Shown here: positions 1 to 11,511 of the stretch, piece after piece | Layout of the letters: each line of letters starts with the position of its first letter | How positions within the stretch are numbered: position 1 is the stretch's first letter | Assembly (NCBI GenBank): GCA_001600415.1 | Contig: BCJX01000002.1 | Location: forward strand, 1,690,117-1,754,116 | From: Pascua guehoae | Taxonomy: Eukaryota > Basidiomycota > Tremellomycetes > Trichosporonales > Trichosporonaceae | Length of the DNA stretch: 64,000 nt | Direction: 5' to 3' | The notes under the pieces: model-generated | What the model was told of the DNA's origin: nothing | Seen by the model: the letters and a program-made list of their open reading frames with translations, nothing else | Database searches by the model: none | Translations under genes and position numbers: made by a program

Positions 1-23
1 CCCCCCCAACCCCTAACGCCCAG

Positions 24-571
24 TTCTGGCCGCGCCTCATGTCCGCCTGCCTGCCCAACACGTGCATCTCGGCGCCCGACCTCGCGTACGCCGTCGAATT
101 CGCACGCGAGTGGTGCCGCCGCGGCGGCGTGCCCAATTTGGAGTTCAAGTTGCCCCAGTGGTACCTCGACTCGCCCGGGGGCGCGTATTACAAGTGAGTC
201 TGGGCTGGGGGGGAGGTTGTTCGGGAGCGTCGAGGGTGGCGGGGTAGTGTGGTTTTGGGGTTCGTTGACGAGGATCGTTGGCCGGATCGTTGACCGGATC
301 GTTGATCGGATCGTTGGCCGGATCGTTGACGAGGATTGTCGACGAGGGATGGCTGTCGTTCACATGGAAAGACGGGGGACAGAGTTGCAGGGTCGCGGTG
401 CTTCTACTTCCGTTCATGGGGTCTGGGTCTGCACAGCTACCAGGCTGGACCTGGCGCATCCCATGGAGCAACGGTGCTGACTGCAGCTCTACGCTCGAAT
501 CTTCCGCTACCCACACGGGACCGGCCTGGGTCGCCGTCGTCGTCGCCGCGACACTGGCCGTTTTGGTCTAG
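24..571 (+). CDS. 3' end of a probable GPI-anchored or tail-anchored secreted protein (partial)
   Basis: The window opens inside an intron: the first 23 bases end in CTAACGCCCAG, a branch site plus acceptor. The exon from 24 reads FWPRLMSACLPNTC... to ...QWYLDSPGGAYY and stops at a GTGAGT donor (194). Splicing to the acceptor at 486 (CTGACTGCAG) keeps the frame and gives NST, an N-glycosylation sequon, followed by an Ala/Val hydrophobic tail AWVAVVVAATLAVLV and TAG at 569-571. A short hydrophobic C-terminus with no basic tail after a polar spacer is typical of a GPI-attachment signal. If the first exon were not spliced, the protein would end at TGA 195-197 without the tail; the good splice signals argue against that. 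The N-terminal part lies outside the window, so the enzyme or structural family is unknown. Confidence 0.6.
273..332. repeat. 12-bp minisatellite inside an intron
   Basis: Five tandem copies of GATCGTTGRCCG (variants at positions 9-12) lie in the 293-nt intron of the first gene, flanked by two further GACGAGGAT-like partial copies. Confidence 0.9.
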
Positions 572-881
572 CCGTGGCCCAAAGTGTAGGACAGCAGTAG
601 GCGGTTTACAGAGCCGCATGAGCCTGGACACGGAGAAGGTGGACGTGGACGATTTGACTGTAACAGACGTGGATTTGGCGTGGTGTCTCTTCATATTGGC
701 TTGGGGATCTTGTACAACTCGTTCTCGGTATATACTCTTTGTCAGAGGTCATAGTGATGTTATGGTATGATGTGTTGGCTTCATGCGCATCCTTTGGCTG
801 GGGTCATCTCCCTTCTCCAAGCTATGATACCGTCGGATAGAGTCTCGCTCAGATAGAGTCTCGCTCCGCGCACCAAAACGG
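572..881. other. Convergent intergenic spacer
   Basis: 310 bp between the stop of the first gene and the stop of PMS1. I see no coding signal; it should hold both 3' UTRs. Confidence 0.6.
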
Positions 882-3800
882 CTACGCCCATGTGGCCCAG
901 TCAATCCGTTCTCGTCCCTGCGTCTGGGCGGGCAAGGCACACATGTGCCGCATGGTCGGCCGCCCGTGTGGGCAGTTCCATGGCTGGTCGATGGTTCCCA
1001 TATTGCGTAGGAGCTGGCGTCAGTGGTGCTACTCTGCGGCGATACTCTGCAGACTGCAGCACGCCCGATACCACTCTTATCAGCAGCCACTGCCTGCCGC
1101 CACGCATGCAGCCACCCCGCTTCTTTCACTCGCCCAATGCCAGACTCACCGCCACCATTTGTGCCCGCGTCAGACTCTTGCCAATCATGATGCTCTTGCG
1201 ACACGCGCGCATGGCAAACATCGCCCTCGCTTTCGTACACCGCACCATCTGGCCCTGCGCATGCGCGCTGTCGCCCAGGAGATGCAGCAGCTGCTCGAGA
1301 TCGGCAACATCAAATGTCGTCTCGCGGGATACAGGCATAGCGCGCAGCGTGAGCCGCTCTCCGCGCCCAGGGACAGCGTCCTCGTCAACGCCCACTTCAA
1401 AGCCGTTGGCACGGAGGATGTCCAGGTTGTCCATCGCCACGAGCTCGTCGGCGGCTGTGAGATGCAGCGGGCGTGGCCTGCTGTTAGCTTCAACGAGGTT
1501 TATGTGGAATGGTGGCCTTGGCGGTGATCTGGCGCAGCTCGCCTGGCTCCTCACCTGATGAGTGCCTGCGCTTTAATCACCGTCGTGCGCTGCAACGTCT
1601 CAAAGTTGTACTTTTCGTCGCTTGCGTGCTGGTCCACAATGAAGAGGTCGTCAGAGTCTGTAATGGCGCCACTGCCCGAAGCTGGGCCCTGGTCGTGTCG
1701 GAGCCGTGCAATGATAAAGCCCTTGTTGAACTGCCCGACGACTTCCATCGCCGAAAAGTCGGCCTTTGAGATGACACGTGAGAGCGCAGCCTCCGCGGCG
1801 GCCATGTCGCGGTTCGCCACACCAGCTGCACTTGTCGCGGCACCATTCTGCACAGCCGTAAAGGCGTTGCGTGACGATGCGGCACCGGTGCGGGCATCCC
1901 GTGCGGCGCGACGAGATGCACATCGCCGTTGCAGGCGGGAGAGGTCGAATCGCAGCGTGGCCTCGCCGGCCGTGTGCGATGAAGTGATCTCTTCACGATA
2001 TCCCACGCGTGGCTCCAGTTCGAGCGCGGGCGGGTCGTCGAGTGTTATGGTTAAGCCGTTAGGAGATGCCTGCTCAACGTCGATGGGCGAACCGGGTCCA
2101 CGGCGTGGTTGAGCTGATGACTCGGTGTCGGTGTCGCTCAGTTCTCTTACGTCGTCGCTGCGTATAGACATTGATCGCTGGCATTTACTCGACTCGACCA
2201 CCACTACATTGGCCGGATGCGGTTTCGATGGACTCTCACCCTCCATTTCAATGTCCGTGTCTGCCTCGTCGGCAACCTCGGTGACTTTGGTGATTTCAGG
2301 TTGCGCATTCTCTTGGCCTTCATCTTCCGAGCCTGCGTTCAGCTCCCCCTGGTCATCCACCATATCGTCGTCATCCACGAGGTCGTTGTCCAGCGGCTCG
2401 TCATCTTCCTCCTCCTCCTCCTCGAGCTCATTATCGACTGCCGCATCGCCGTGGCTGGCGTACCTCGCAATCCTCTGGCGGAGATGGGTCTGCGCCCTTC
2501 GGCCCGTTGCTGGTGCGCGGATCGTCACAATGTCGGCGTTGGCTGTGCTGGTCGTACCACTTGCGCTATTCCTCCGCTTCTTGGGACTCCAAAATGCCAC
2601 AGTCGTGTCCAGAGTTTGCTGCACAACCCGAGGCTGCGGAGAGCGCCGACTGGAGCGATGTCTCGAGCTTGACCCCGTGCCACGAGAGCGTGTAGACTGC
2701 GAGAGCTCTTCTTCTCCTTCAGACAGCTCGTGTACTGACTGTTGACGACTGGCTCGTGGCGCAGAAGGCGGTGAGTCTGAATCCGGAACGGAGGTAACGT
2801 CGGCGTCAGCGTCGGCGTCTTCATCAACTACCGCATCGCCGTTTGCGTCCTCCTCAGCCGCGGATGCTGACTGTGTGGGCTGGTTGGCACCTCCGGAGCG
2901 CAAGTCTTTGAGCGTGCTGGACGCGCCGCCGATGGTGTACGATGATCGTGTGGGTTGGAAGAACTCATCCAAGGAATTCTGGCGAGTTAGAGATTTTCTC
3001 AGTTGACACCCAAACCCACTCTCAATGCCTCAATAAGGTTGGCCTCCGAGTGAAGAAAAATGGTCCTCTTATCCGGGCTGACGTTGATATCGACACTCTC
3101 CTTCGGGACCTGAAAGTCGAGGACGGCGAAGGGTGACTGGTTTGTATTGAAGCTCTTATACACCTCGTTGACGGCTTTGACAACCTGATGTCAGCTGAAT
3201 CATGGTTCCACAGCTAACCTTTGCAAGGTTACATGGCCGGCCATTGATGTATGTGAACTGCCTGTCCGCACTTGCCCGACCCTGTCCCCACGCGCCAGAC
3301 GAGATGAGTCCTACCACTCGTACTGATTGCGACCTGGTCGTCAGCTCGATGGAAGGCTTCGAGAGCTCACGTCACGTCGATGCCTTCCCGTCGCGCCATT
3401 GCCTTGTCTACCTCGACATCGAGCTCGAGGTCGAGATCTACGACACCTTCGAGCGCCTTTGGCCCCCATACTGCGGCTACCGAGGATCGGAGGGCACCAC
3501 GCCCGTCGGTAGAGAGGACTGTGCTGCGCTTACTACGACGTTAGCGTCTGATACTCCCTCCTGGCGCAGCTTGCGCGCCAACCCCACATTGTGGCCCTCA
3601 CCCGCTGCGTCCACTGCCTACAACCTCCACACGGATCTTGACGGCACCCTTTCCGTCGGCCGCTGCGGCCGGTACTAGCGCGTACGCCGTCATCAAGCCT
3701 AGGGTTCGTGTCAGTTCGCGCTTGGCGGTGCGCTCAAACTCCTTCCGTCGAACGGCGAACGGCTTGAACAGGCCAGTGAGCGTGATTGTTGTTCCACGCT

Positions 3801-4638
3801 GTCCGCGTCAGTGGTGTGTGGCCGGAACGAGATCCGTGTCTTCTATAAAGGCACCCACCTGCCTCGCTACCCGTCCTTTATCATCGAGGACACGACCATC
3901 GCGTCCCAATGTCAAGATGGCGCCCATTGGTGCAGTCTCCTTGGTGGCAGTGACGACGGTGACAGATTCGCATAGAGCACACAGCGCGGAGAGCGCTTCG
4001 CCGCGGAACCCAAACGTGGACACCTGTGCCAGCTGGTCAAGAGAGGGAAGCTTGGATGTGTGGTGCTTGAGCGCTATGAGTCAGCTAGTGCGTTCACTGG
4101 TCGGGAGGACGTTTCTGTGGGTGACCTGCGAGATCGAGTCTTCAACCGCGTATGCCACAGTTGACCAGCGATAGGGCCCCAGGTATGGAGTTCTCCCCAC
4201 AGAAACGTACTGTCGCAGTGTCCGAATGGCCATAGCTTAACAGCGCTTCACCACTCCGCACCTAGCCGCCTTCCCCATGCGATTCCTGCATCTGGTCACT
4301 GAACGGGACTCACCAACAGACGGCCAGTCGGCCTCCTCAATACCGCTTCCATTATCCACGACCTCAACAGTCTCCAGACCATTATCTTTGAGGCGGACAT
4401 CTAGTGCGCGTCAGCTCTCAGTCTTATTCATCTGCTCGACCTTCCTCGAGGAAGGCATGCACGACGCACCTACGCTCGTTGCACCGGCGTCGAGTGCATT
4501 CTCGACCAGCTCCTTGACCGCACCAGGGAGGTCGAGGACGACTTGGCCCGAGTGGATGCGGTGGACGGACGCGCGGTCGATTTCTGCTTGTCAGCTCACA
4601 GAATCAACGGCAGTGAGCTCACGTTTGATGGTTGACAT
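882..4638 (-). CDS. PMS1: DNA mismatch repair endonuclease PMS1 (MutL-alpha subunit, PMS2-type)
   Basis: MutL family ATPase/endonuclease that pairs with MLH1 and nicks the nascent strand during mismatch repair in the nucleus. The start at 4638 gives MSTIK, then a 39-nt intron, then [22 protein letters not shown] motifs follow in order: [17 protein letters not shown] and ALKHHTSK...TFGFRGEAL, then the GTT transducer region. A long acidic, Ser-rich linker (about 2000-2970) leads to the C-terminal domain with [11 protein letters not shown], the metal-binding endonuclease motif [12 protein letters not shown] (DQHAx2Ex4E), [12 protein letters not shown] and a last exon (882-1013) with [13 protein letters not shown]. 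The last intron is 1014-1149 (GTGAGT donor, phase 0). At least nine short introns are needed. All catalytic signatures are intact, so the gene looks functional. The endonuclease motif and [13 protein letters not shown] tail separate it from MLH1. It is divergent from GPI19. Confidence 0.93.
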
Positions 4639-5031
4639 TGCGCGCCGCGTGGTCTCCTAGTCTCCTTTGGTATTCGGGTCGAGCTTACGGCGCTGTGGCT
4701 GCGGCAACTATCGTAACAGGCGTCGTGGTGCTGTTCTAATTGCAGAACATGGACGAGAAACAAGGACACAAAAGGGAAGGAAGAATGAAAGATGAAGAGA
4801 GAAACAAGTCAACAACAAAATGTAACCCTTTCCTCCCGCTCCCCCGACGCGTCCCCATGTTGACCGGACCGGACATGACGCCAGCCAGCCCGGGACCGAT
4901 GTGCCTCCACCGCGCGTGCCTGGATCTCGACCCACCCAAACCTAAAACTCCCACCTGGACTGCCCGATCGTCATCAGACTTGTTGACCACCCGTCCCGAC
5001 TTTTGTTCCACCACCCGTTTACTCCCTCGCC
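4639..5031. other. PMS1-GPI19 divergent promoter
   Basis: 393 bp between the two start codons, with A-rich and pyrimidine-rich stretches upstream of GPI19. I recognise no TATA box or specific operator. Confidence 0.5.
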
Positions 5032-6399
5032 ATGCCGGAGACACAAAGTTCGCAAATACACGATCCATCTCCGGCCCCGGGGTTCTCTCTAATGTCGCCG
5101 GGCCACGAGCGCCGAGCACCATCACCGACGACTCTGCGAATCCTGACCTCGTCCACGGCCGCCTCGCCAATACCTCCCTCTTCAGACTCTGTCCCCAACC
5201 CCGCGCGCCACCCGCCCGCCCAACCGCCCACACCATCCCCACTCGACCCCCTCCCCTCCCCACTTCCCTCCCTTCCACGCACTCCGCGCGCGCGCCCCCG
5301 CCGCCCGTCGGACATTGGCCCCATCTCCCCCCTCGACCCGATCTCCCCCTGGCCCCCCGTCGACCCCGAGCCGGCGCCCGTCACAGAGACCCTCCCGTCC
5401 GCCAAGGAGGTGTACGGGTCGCTCGCGGTCCTCCTGACCTATCTCGCCTTTGGGGTCTATCTCGCCTGGGCGTTTGCGCCGGCCGGCTGGCTCGATCGGG
5501 TCGGGTGGACGTGGTATCCTGCCAGGTGCGTCGGGAGGGTGCTGAGGACGTGGGGTTGGAAGTACGGTTTTGGTGGGAGTGGAAGGGTAGGGGAGTGGGT
5601 TGGGAGAGGGAAGTAAAAAGCGCAGGGTGGCCACAGAAAGCCCGGCGTTGCGGATTATCTATCTACGAGAGGTCGCGGCTGTGGACCTGCGTACAAGTCT
5701 AGACAGAGTAGGCAAGACGGCGCTGACAGCCAGAGAATGGGCGACAATCGTGCCCTGCTGGCTCATGGTGGTTGTTCTCCTCACATACTGGTCGTATGCG
5801 GGCCTAACTGCCTTCCTCACGCCTGGAGTGACCAGTCCAAGCCTGATTACGGGTGAGTTTATCTATCTGCACTTGCCCCGCAAGCGATCAATACCAGGGG
5901 TTGTTTGTGTGCGCGCAGCGTGTTGGCTGGGGACGGGAGTCTACCCATGGCATATACGAGCTATCTAGCCGCGTCTACGGACTACGCGACGGTCTGCAAA
6001 GGTGGACGTGTCGGTTCTCAGACTGCGCGTAAAGCAGCCAGGATGCTCGACCCTCGCCCCATTCTCACGCCTCACCCTGGCAACTCTGCCGCGTCTCCGC
6101 TTACCGCTCCCATTGTCCATCTCCATCCTTGCCTGTCTCCCTGTATCTTGGCTGTCTCCTACTCCAAAGACCTCGTATCGCGACCGTGCTCACCCTCAGA
6201 CAACCATTCCCACATTCCCGCCCCCACCGCTAGCGAACGGTACTACTGGAAATTCGCCGCGCCCGACGCCGTCCCCGAGGCGGTCGACCTGCCCATCGAC
6301 CTGGTCAACCGCGTGCTCTACCCACCCCGTCCCCGGCCGCAGCATGAGTCCATTGTGGTCGGTACCAGCGGTGTGGATGGTGTGGCATGCGGGGCCTGA
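5032..6399 (+). CDS. GPI19: GPI-GlcNAc transferase subunit PIG-P
   Basis: Small ER-membrane subunit of the complex that moves GlcNAc from UDP-GlcNAc to phosphatidylinositol, the first GPI-anchor step. Three exons close to 270 aa: 5032-5525, 5734-5852, 6200-6399. Residues 1 to about 125 are a Pro/Ser-rich extension. The PIG-P core follows: EVYGSLAVLLTYLAFGVYLAWAF (first membrane hairpin half), then WLDRVGWTWYPAR, the second hydrophobic segment WLMVVVLLTYWSYAGL, and SLITD. It ends with the conserved VPEAVDLPIDLVNRVLY. Both membrane segments and the YP(A/S)R motif fit the family. The second intron (5853-6199, 347 nt) is long for this genome. The N-terminal extension is far longer than in the usual ~120-150-aa PIG-P; an internal start cannot be excluded. 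Confidence 0.88.
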
Positions 6400-7010
6400 C
6401 GATCAGGACCGATGAACACGTGTCCAGATTGGAAAGCGTGCAAGCGTGTCTGAGATCTGGGAGACTAGGCTGTTTCCGGTCCGAGCTGTCAACACGATAG
6501 CCGGCGGGTACAGACAGACGCGACTGCCTTGGTTGTGGATGGACAAGCCGTGCCGGTCGGGCATGTGAGATTGTACGCGTGCAGCCTACTTGCACGCGTG
6601 AACACGTCCGCGTATTCTATTCGGCGATCTGGGTCCTGGGTGGTGGGAAGTGCCGACGCTGCCGGTGCAGCAGTCGTGGGAACCACGCAGGTCGGATGTG
6701 TGACGCCGCCACACGTCGTCCGTGCTTGTATCACATGGGCCTTGAACATTGGACTCTCTAGACCATGTATGCGTACATACACTGTAGCATTGGGGATCTG
6801 AACGTATCACTCTGGTCCCTGGGGAACAGTCGTCCAAGTACAATGTGAGCTGCAACACACGCCGCAAGCCGATACTGGTTGAGACCATCCGTACAGACGA
6901 TGCATTGCAGGCTACAAACTGTACACACACCGGCCCGCCGGCCGGTGTACAGTGATCGAGACCAATGATAAAGGCAGAGTAAGAAAAATGCAGACAGAAA
7001 CACAGAGAGA
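6400..7010. other. Convergent spacer between GPI19 and the histidine kinase
   Basis: 611 bp without a credible ORF. It contains the palindrome at 6927-6948. Confidence 0.6.
6927..6948. repeat. GC-rich palindrome downstream of NIK1
   Basis: ACACCGGCC-CGCC-GGCCGGTGT: two perfect 9-bp arms with a 4-nt loop, flanked by CTGTAC and GTACAG. It lies about 60-85 nt past the NIK1 stop, so it could form a hairpin in the 3' UTR. It may also be a chance palindrome. Confidence 0.6.
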
Positions 7011-10000
7011 CTACCTGCTCGCAAGAACGAGCGTCTTGGTCTCATCGAGCCCCCCAGTCGACTCGGGCATGTACATTGGCGGGGGAGGAGGGGGCTTGTT
7101 GGTTGTGAGCACCTTTGCGATAGCAGCGAGGAGGTCACCGCGGCGCAATGGCTTTGTAACGTATGCCGTCATCTGGGAATAGTCAGCGGAGGGTTCTGAT
7201 GGGCACGGAAACACAAAAGTCGGATACTCACACCAGCAGCCAGACAGCGCTCCTTGTCACCGATCATGGCATGTGCAGTGAGGGCAATGATGGGTGTTGG
7301 TGGGATACCGGTTGTAGACTCGTGTTCGCGGATGAGGCCCGTCGCTTCCATGCCACCCATGACGGGCATTGAGACGTCCATCTGCGGTCAGCCAGCGTAC
7401 ACAGAGTTGCATGTCCAGCACTTGCAACTCACCAAGATGACGTCGAATGGCTTGTTCTCGTCTTGTTTGCGCTTGTACTTGTCGACAGCAATCTCGCCAT
7501 TGTCGGCGACCTCGATCTTGTGACCGGCGACCTCGAGGAGCTTGACGGCAAGCTTCTGGTTGACGACATTGTCTTCGGCGAGGAGGATGCTGAGCACCGT
7601 ATCTTTGACCGAGTCACCAGGCTGCACTTGGTGCGACTCAAGCGCTGGCACAATGGCATTGCTCAACTCTTGCAGGTTGAGAGGAGTCGTGTAGTACGTG
7701 TTGATGCCCATGTCGAGACAGTCCTTGACAGGCACGGGCGAGAGCACCTGTTCAGACGAGCTCGGCAGCGCAAGCACCTTTCGCCGGCTCTCGTCAAGGT
7801 CGATAAAGTTCTCCGAGCCCAATGGTCGGTCCGACGGTGCCAAGAGCACAATGGGAATGTATCGAAGGTGCTCGATTGTGCGAATCTTCTCTGCCGACGC
7901 AAGCGAGTCGACGATCATGGTGTCAAAGTGTGGGAAACCGTCAGGCTGCTTCAGGTCCCACACGGCGTTGGGCGAGTTGATGACCTTGACCTTCAAGTTG
8001 AGCGACTCGATCATCTCGCACGTGCCCTGGTCGTCGCCGAATGTGTCAATGTAGAGAATCGACCGACCCCACCACGGCGATAAACGCTCCACGACTTGCT
8101 CCCGTGTCGACGTTGTCGTCTCGGCAGTCATGGTAAAGTAGAACCGGCTGCCCTCGCCAAATTCAGATTCGACCCAGAGGTTGCCGTTCATGAGGTTGAC
8201 GAGGCGCTTGGAAATGGTCAGACCGAGACCGGTACCGCCATATTTGCGCGTCGTCGAGCCGTCGGCTTGGGCAAACGTGTCAAAGATGACGTCGAGCTTG
8301 TCCTGCTTGATGCCGATACCCGTGTCGGCAACGCAGAACTCGAGCTCGACCTCGCCGTCCTTGGCCGACTTGACGCGGACTGTGAGTGCCACTTGTCCCT
8401 CTGTCGTAAACTTGACAGCGTTACCAATAAGGTTGGTGATAACCTGTCGCAAACGGAGGGGGTCGCCGATGAGCTGGTCGGGAATGGTGGGATCAATGTC
8501 GAAAATCAGGTCGAGCTTGTTTTGCGACGCCTTGACACACAGCGTCTTGAGCACAGAGAAGACGGCAAGGCGCAGCGAGAATGGAATCTGCTCCATGGTC
8601 ATGCGGCCAGCCTCAATCTTGGAAATGTCGAGAATGTCGTCAATGATGGTGAGCAGCGAGCTGGCGAGGCTCGACACAATCATGAGGTTTTCACGCTGTT
8701 GACGAGTCAACTCGCTCTCGAGAGTGAGGACCGTCATGCCAATGATACCGTTCATGGGCGTTCGAATTTCGTGCGACATGTTGGCGAGGAACTCGGACTT
8801 TGATCTGTTGGCAAGCTCGGCCTGTTGACGGGCGCTCGTGTTCTTCTCGATCGATTCGCGGAGGTTGTACACCATCTGGTTGATCTTCGTCTTGAGACTG
8901 TCCATCTCGCCGGATGCTTCAACCGTGATGAATCGCGTAAAGTCGCCGTCGGTTGCAGCGGCAGAAATCTGGGCAAACGCGCGCACTTGTGAGGTAAGGT
9001 TGGACGCCATGGTATTCACATTCGACCTTAAGAGTCAGTGGACTATGCCCAGTGGCGGGTTGACAAGACGACTGTTTGGGAAGGGATGACGTACGTGATC
9101 TCCTGCCACGTGCCCTCAATGTTCTCGACCTCTGCCTGGACACCCAGCTTTCCCTCCGTGCCTACTTCGCGGGCTACCCTCGTCACCTCGGCAGCAAAGA
9201 TGGCGAGCTGGTCAATCATATTGTTGATAGTGTTGACGAGGGCCAGCATTTCACCGGACACTGCGACTCCCGTGACTTTTTGGGTGAGATCACCACGCGC
9301 GACAGCCGTGGTCGCGTGGGCAATGGTTCGGACTTGGACCGTGAGATTCGCCGCCATGACGTTTACGCAATCCGTGAGATCCTGGCCAGTTAGCAAGCGG
9401 CCGCACACCTCGGTCACGGCAACTCACCTTCCAGGTTCCGGCCACACCGGGTACCCTGGCTTGGCCACCAAGTTTACCCTCTGTACCGACTTCACGCGCG
9501 ACACTGAAATCAGTTATAATGCTCCTCTTAGCTTTACACTCACCGAGTGACTTCAGATGAGAAGCTTCGAAGCGAATCCACCATGGCATTGACAGTATTC
9601 TTGAGCTGGAGAATTTCGCCAAACGCTTCAACCGTAATCTTCTTCGAGAGGTCACCAGCAGCGACAGCAGTCGTCACTTCAGCGACGGAGCGTACTTGGG
9701 TTGTAAGGTTGAGCGCCATCAGGTTGACATTGTCGGTGAGGACCTTCCATGTGCCTTCGACGTTGGGAACGAGCGCTTGACCACCGAGTTTGCCTTCTGT
9801 GCCGACTTCTAGAGACACTCGAGTTACTTCAGCTGCAAAGACGGTGAGTTGCGAAACCATGTCATTGACAGTCATCTTGAGCTCCAAAATTTCTCCTTGG
9901 ACGTCGGCGTTGACAGTCTTGGTGAGATCACCGCGCGCGACAGCTTTGGTGACTTCGGCAATTTCTCGCACTTGGTCTGTAAGGTTGCGGGCCATTTTCT

Positions 10001-11511
10001 GGGGAAACAGTCAGGAATCGGCGCATACGCAAGTAAAGTCAAGTAGCCGACGTACGTTGACATTGGTGGTGAGGTCTGCCCATACACCCTCCACGCCTTC
10101 CACAACGGCTTGACCGCCCAGCATGCCTTGAGTACCGACTTCGAGCGCCACACGCGTGACTTCCCCAGCAAAGATTGTGAGTTGTTTGACCATGGAATTG
10201 ACAGTATCCTTTAGGACTGCCATTTCTCCTTCAGCCTCAATTTCAATCGTCTTGGATAGGTCACCCTGGAAGCCGTTAGCTGGGACGACCGCGGTACACT
10301 GTTGCGTGTCTCACCCTGGCGACAGCCGTTGTGACACTGCCAATCGAGCGCACTTGCGTAGTCAAGCTGTGACACATTCGATTCACCTGGGGACATGTCA
10401 GTTGGCCACTTGGTTTCATCGACCCATAGCCGCCACGTACGTTGACTGTGAGATCTTTCCATACACCTTCGACGTCGGGTACGTATGCCTGGCCACCGAG
10501 TTTTCCTTGAGAACCGACTTCTAGTGATACTCGACTGACTTCTTGAGCTAGTAGTCGTAGTGACATAACCTGAGAGGCGCGAGATTAGCAAATGCGCTCG
10601 GCCCAAACAAGGCAGGGTGACATACCATTCCATTGACCGTAGTAGCCAACTCGGCAATCTCGCCGCTGGCCACAACCGTAATCGTTTCACTGAGGTCGCC
10701 ACGGGCGACAGCCTTTGTAACCTTTGCAATGCTTCGGACCTGGTTGGTGAGGTTTGCAGCGAGGCGGTTGACCACATTGGTAAGCTCGCGCCACGTGCCC
10801 TCGACGCCTTCCACGACAGCCTGTCCACCAAGTTTGCCTTGAGTGCCGACTTCGAGCGAGACACGCTCGACCTCGGTTGCGAATGTCTTGAGCCGGTCGA
10901 CCATAGAGTTGATAATGTCCTTGAGTTCCGTCATAGCCTGGCCCTTGACGGGCACAATAATCTTCTGAGAAAGGTCGCCAGTGGCGACAGCCTGGACCTC
11001 GTTAGCTCGTCGCAGAGACAATAGTGAGACTGCGTACCTTGCAAACACGAGCAATGTCCTGGACCTGCGCCTTGAGGAGCTCAAGCTCCTTCTCCGCCGA
11101 CATTCCACTGTCAGCAGCGCTCCCATTGCCCCAGTTGCCTTGGGGAGGGTGAGGAGAAGTGAGCTCGAGCGAGGCAAAGCGGCTCGTCGGCGTGTGTGTG
11201 TTGGCGTTGGGCGAGTGACCGCATGCTGGGCAGATCGAGTCGGGGGACAGGGACGTGTCCAGAGGCGGCGGCGTGCGCGTCGGGGTAATCAGAGGCTGGC
11301 TCGCCGACGGGTTACTGGCTGCGCGCTGGGCGAGCGAGTAAACGGCGTTCTGGATAGCTTGCTGCGTAGGTGTCAACGGCCCAGTGGCCGATCGGACCGC
11401 AAACGCGCTTGCGGGATGCTGTTCAAACGAAGTTAAGAGACCAAGAAGATAGGTCTCGTAGGGCGTCGCGCCCTCGGTCGGCGCGACATGCGCGACCAGA
11501 GGTTCAGCCAT
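7011..11511 (-). CDS. NIK1: Group III hybrid histidine kinase with HAMP array (Nik1/Os-1 type)
   Basis: Cytosolic sensor kinase feeding the HOG osmostress phosphorelay; group III kinases are the known targets of fludioxonil and dicarboximide fungicides. Start [14 protein letters not shown] at 11511, then an unstructured region to a short coiled segment ([16 protein letters not shown]). Seven HAMP cores follow, each with a GDLS/GDLT/GDFT motif, separated by six EVGTxGKLGGQA...GTW...LT connectors (one is GKLGVQA). The HisKA H-box is [11 protein letters not shown]. The HATPase has the N-box ([10 protein letters not shown]), DTGIGI, and [10 protein letters not shown]. The receiver has AEDN, the phospho-acceptor Asp in MDVSMP and TKPL near the end. 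No membrane segment. I count 11 exons; several introns fall at the same place in the repeat (the GTW...NVN connector). All catalytic residues are present. Orthology to a particular cryptococcal TCO gene is not claimed. Confidence 0.93.

Noticed and set aside
2125..2745. 206-aa plus-strand frame
   Set aside because: Antisense of the Ser/Glu-rich PMS1 linker; the Ser runs are the reverse of Glu/Asp codons.
2950..3000. PCNA-binding (PIP) box QNSLDEFF in PMS1
   Set aside because: The Gln exists only if the intron acceptor AG is read as coding. The spliced product is EALRNSLDEFF, which aligns with the normal end of the MutL transducer domain.
7463..8803. Two plus-strand open frames of 206 and 235 aa
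   Set aside because: They run antisense through the kinase and receiver exons of NIK1 and have no motif of their own.
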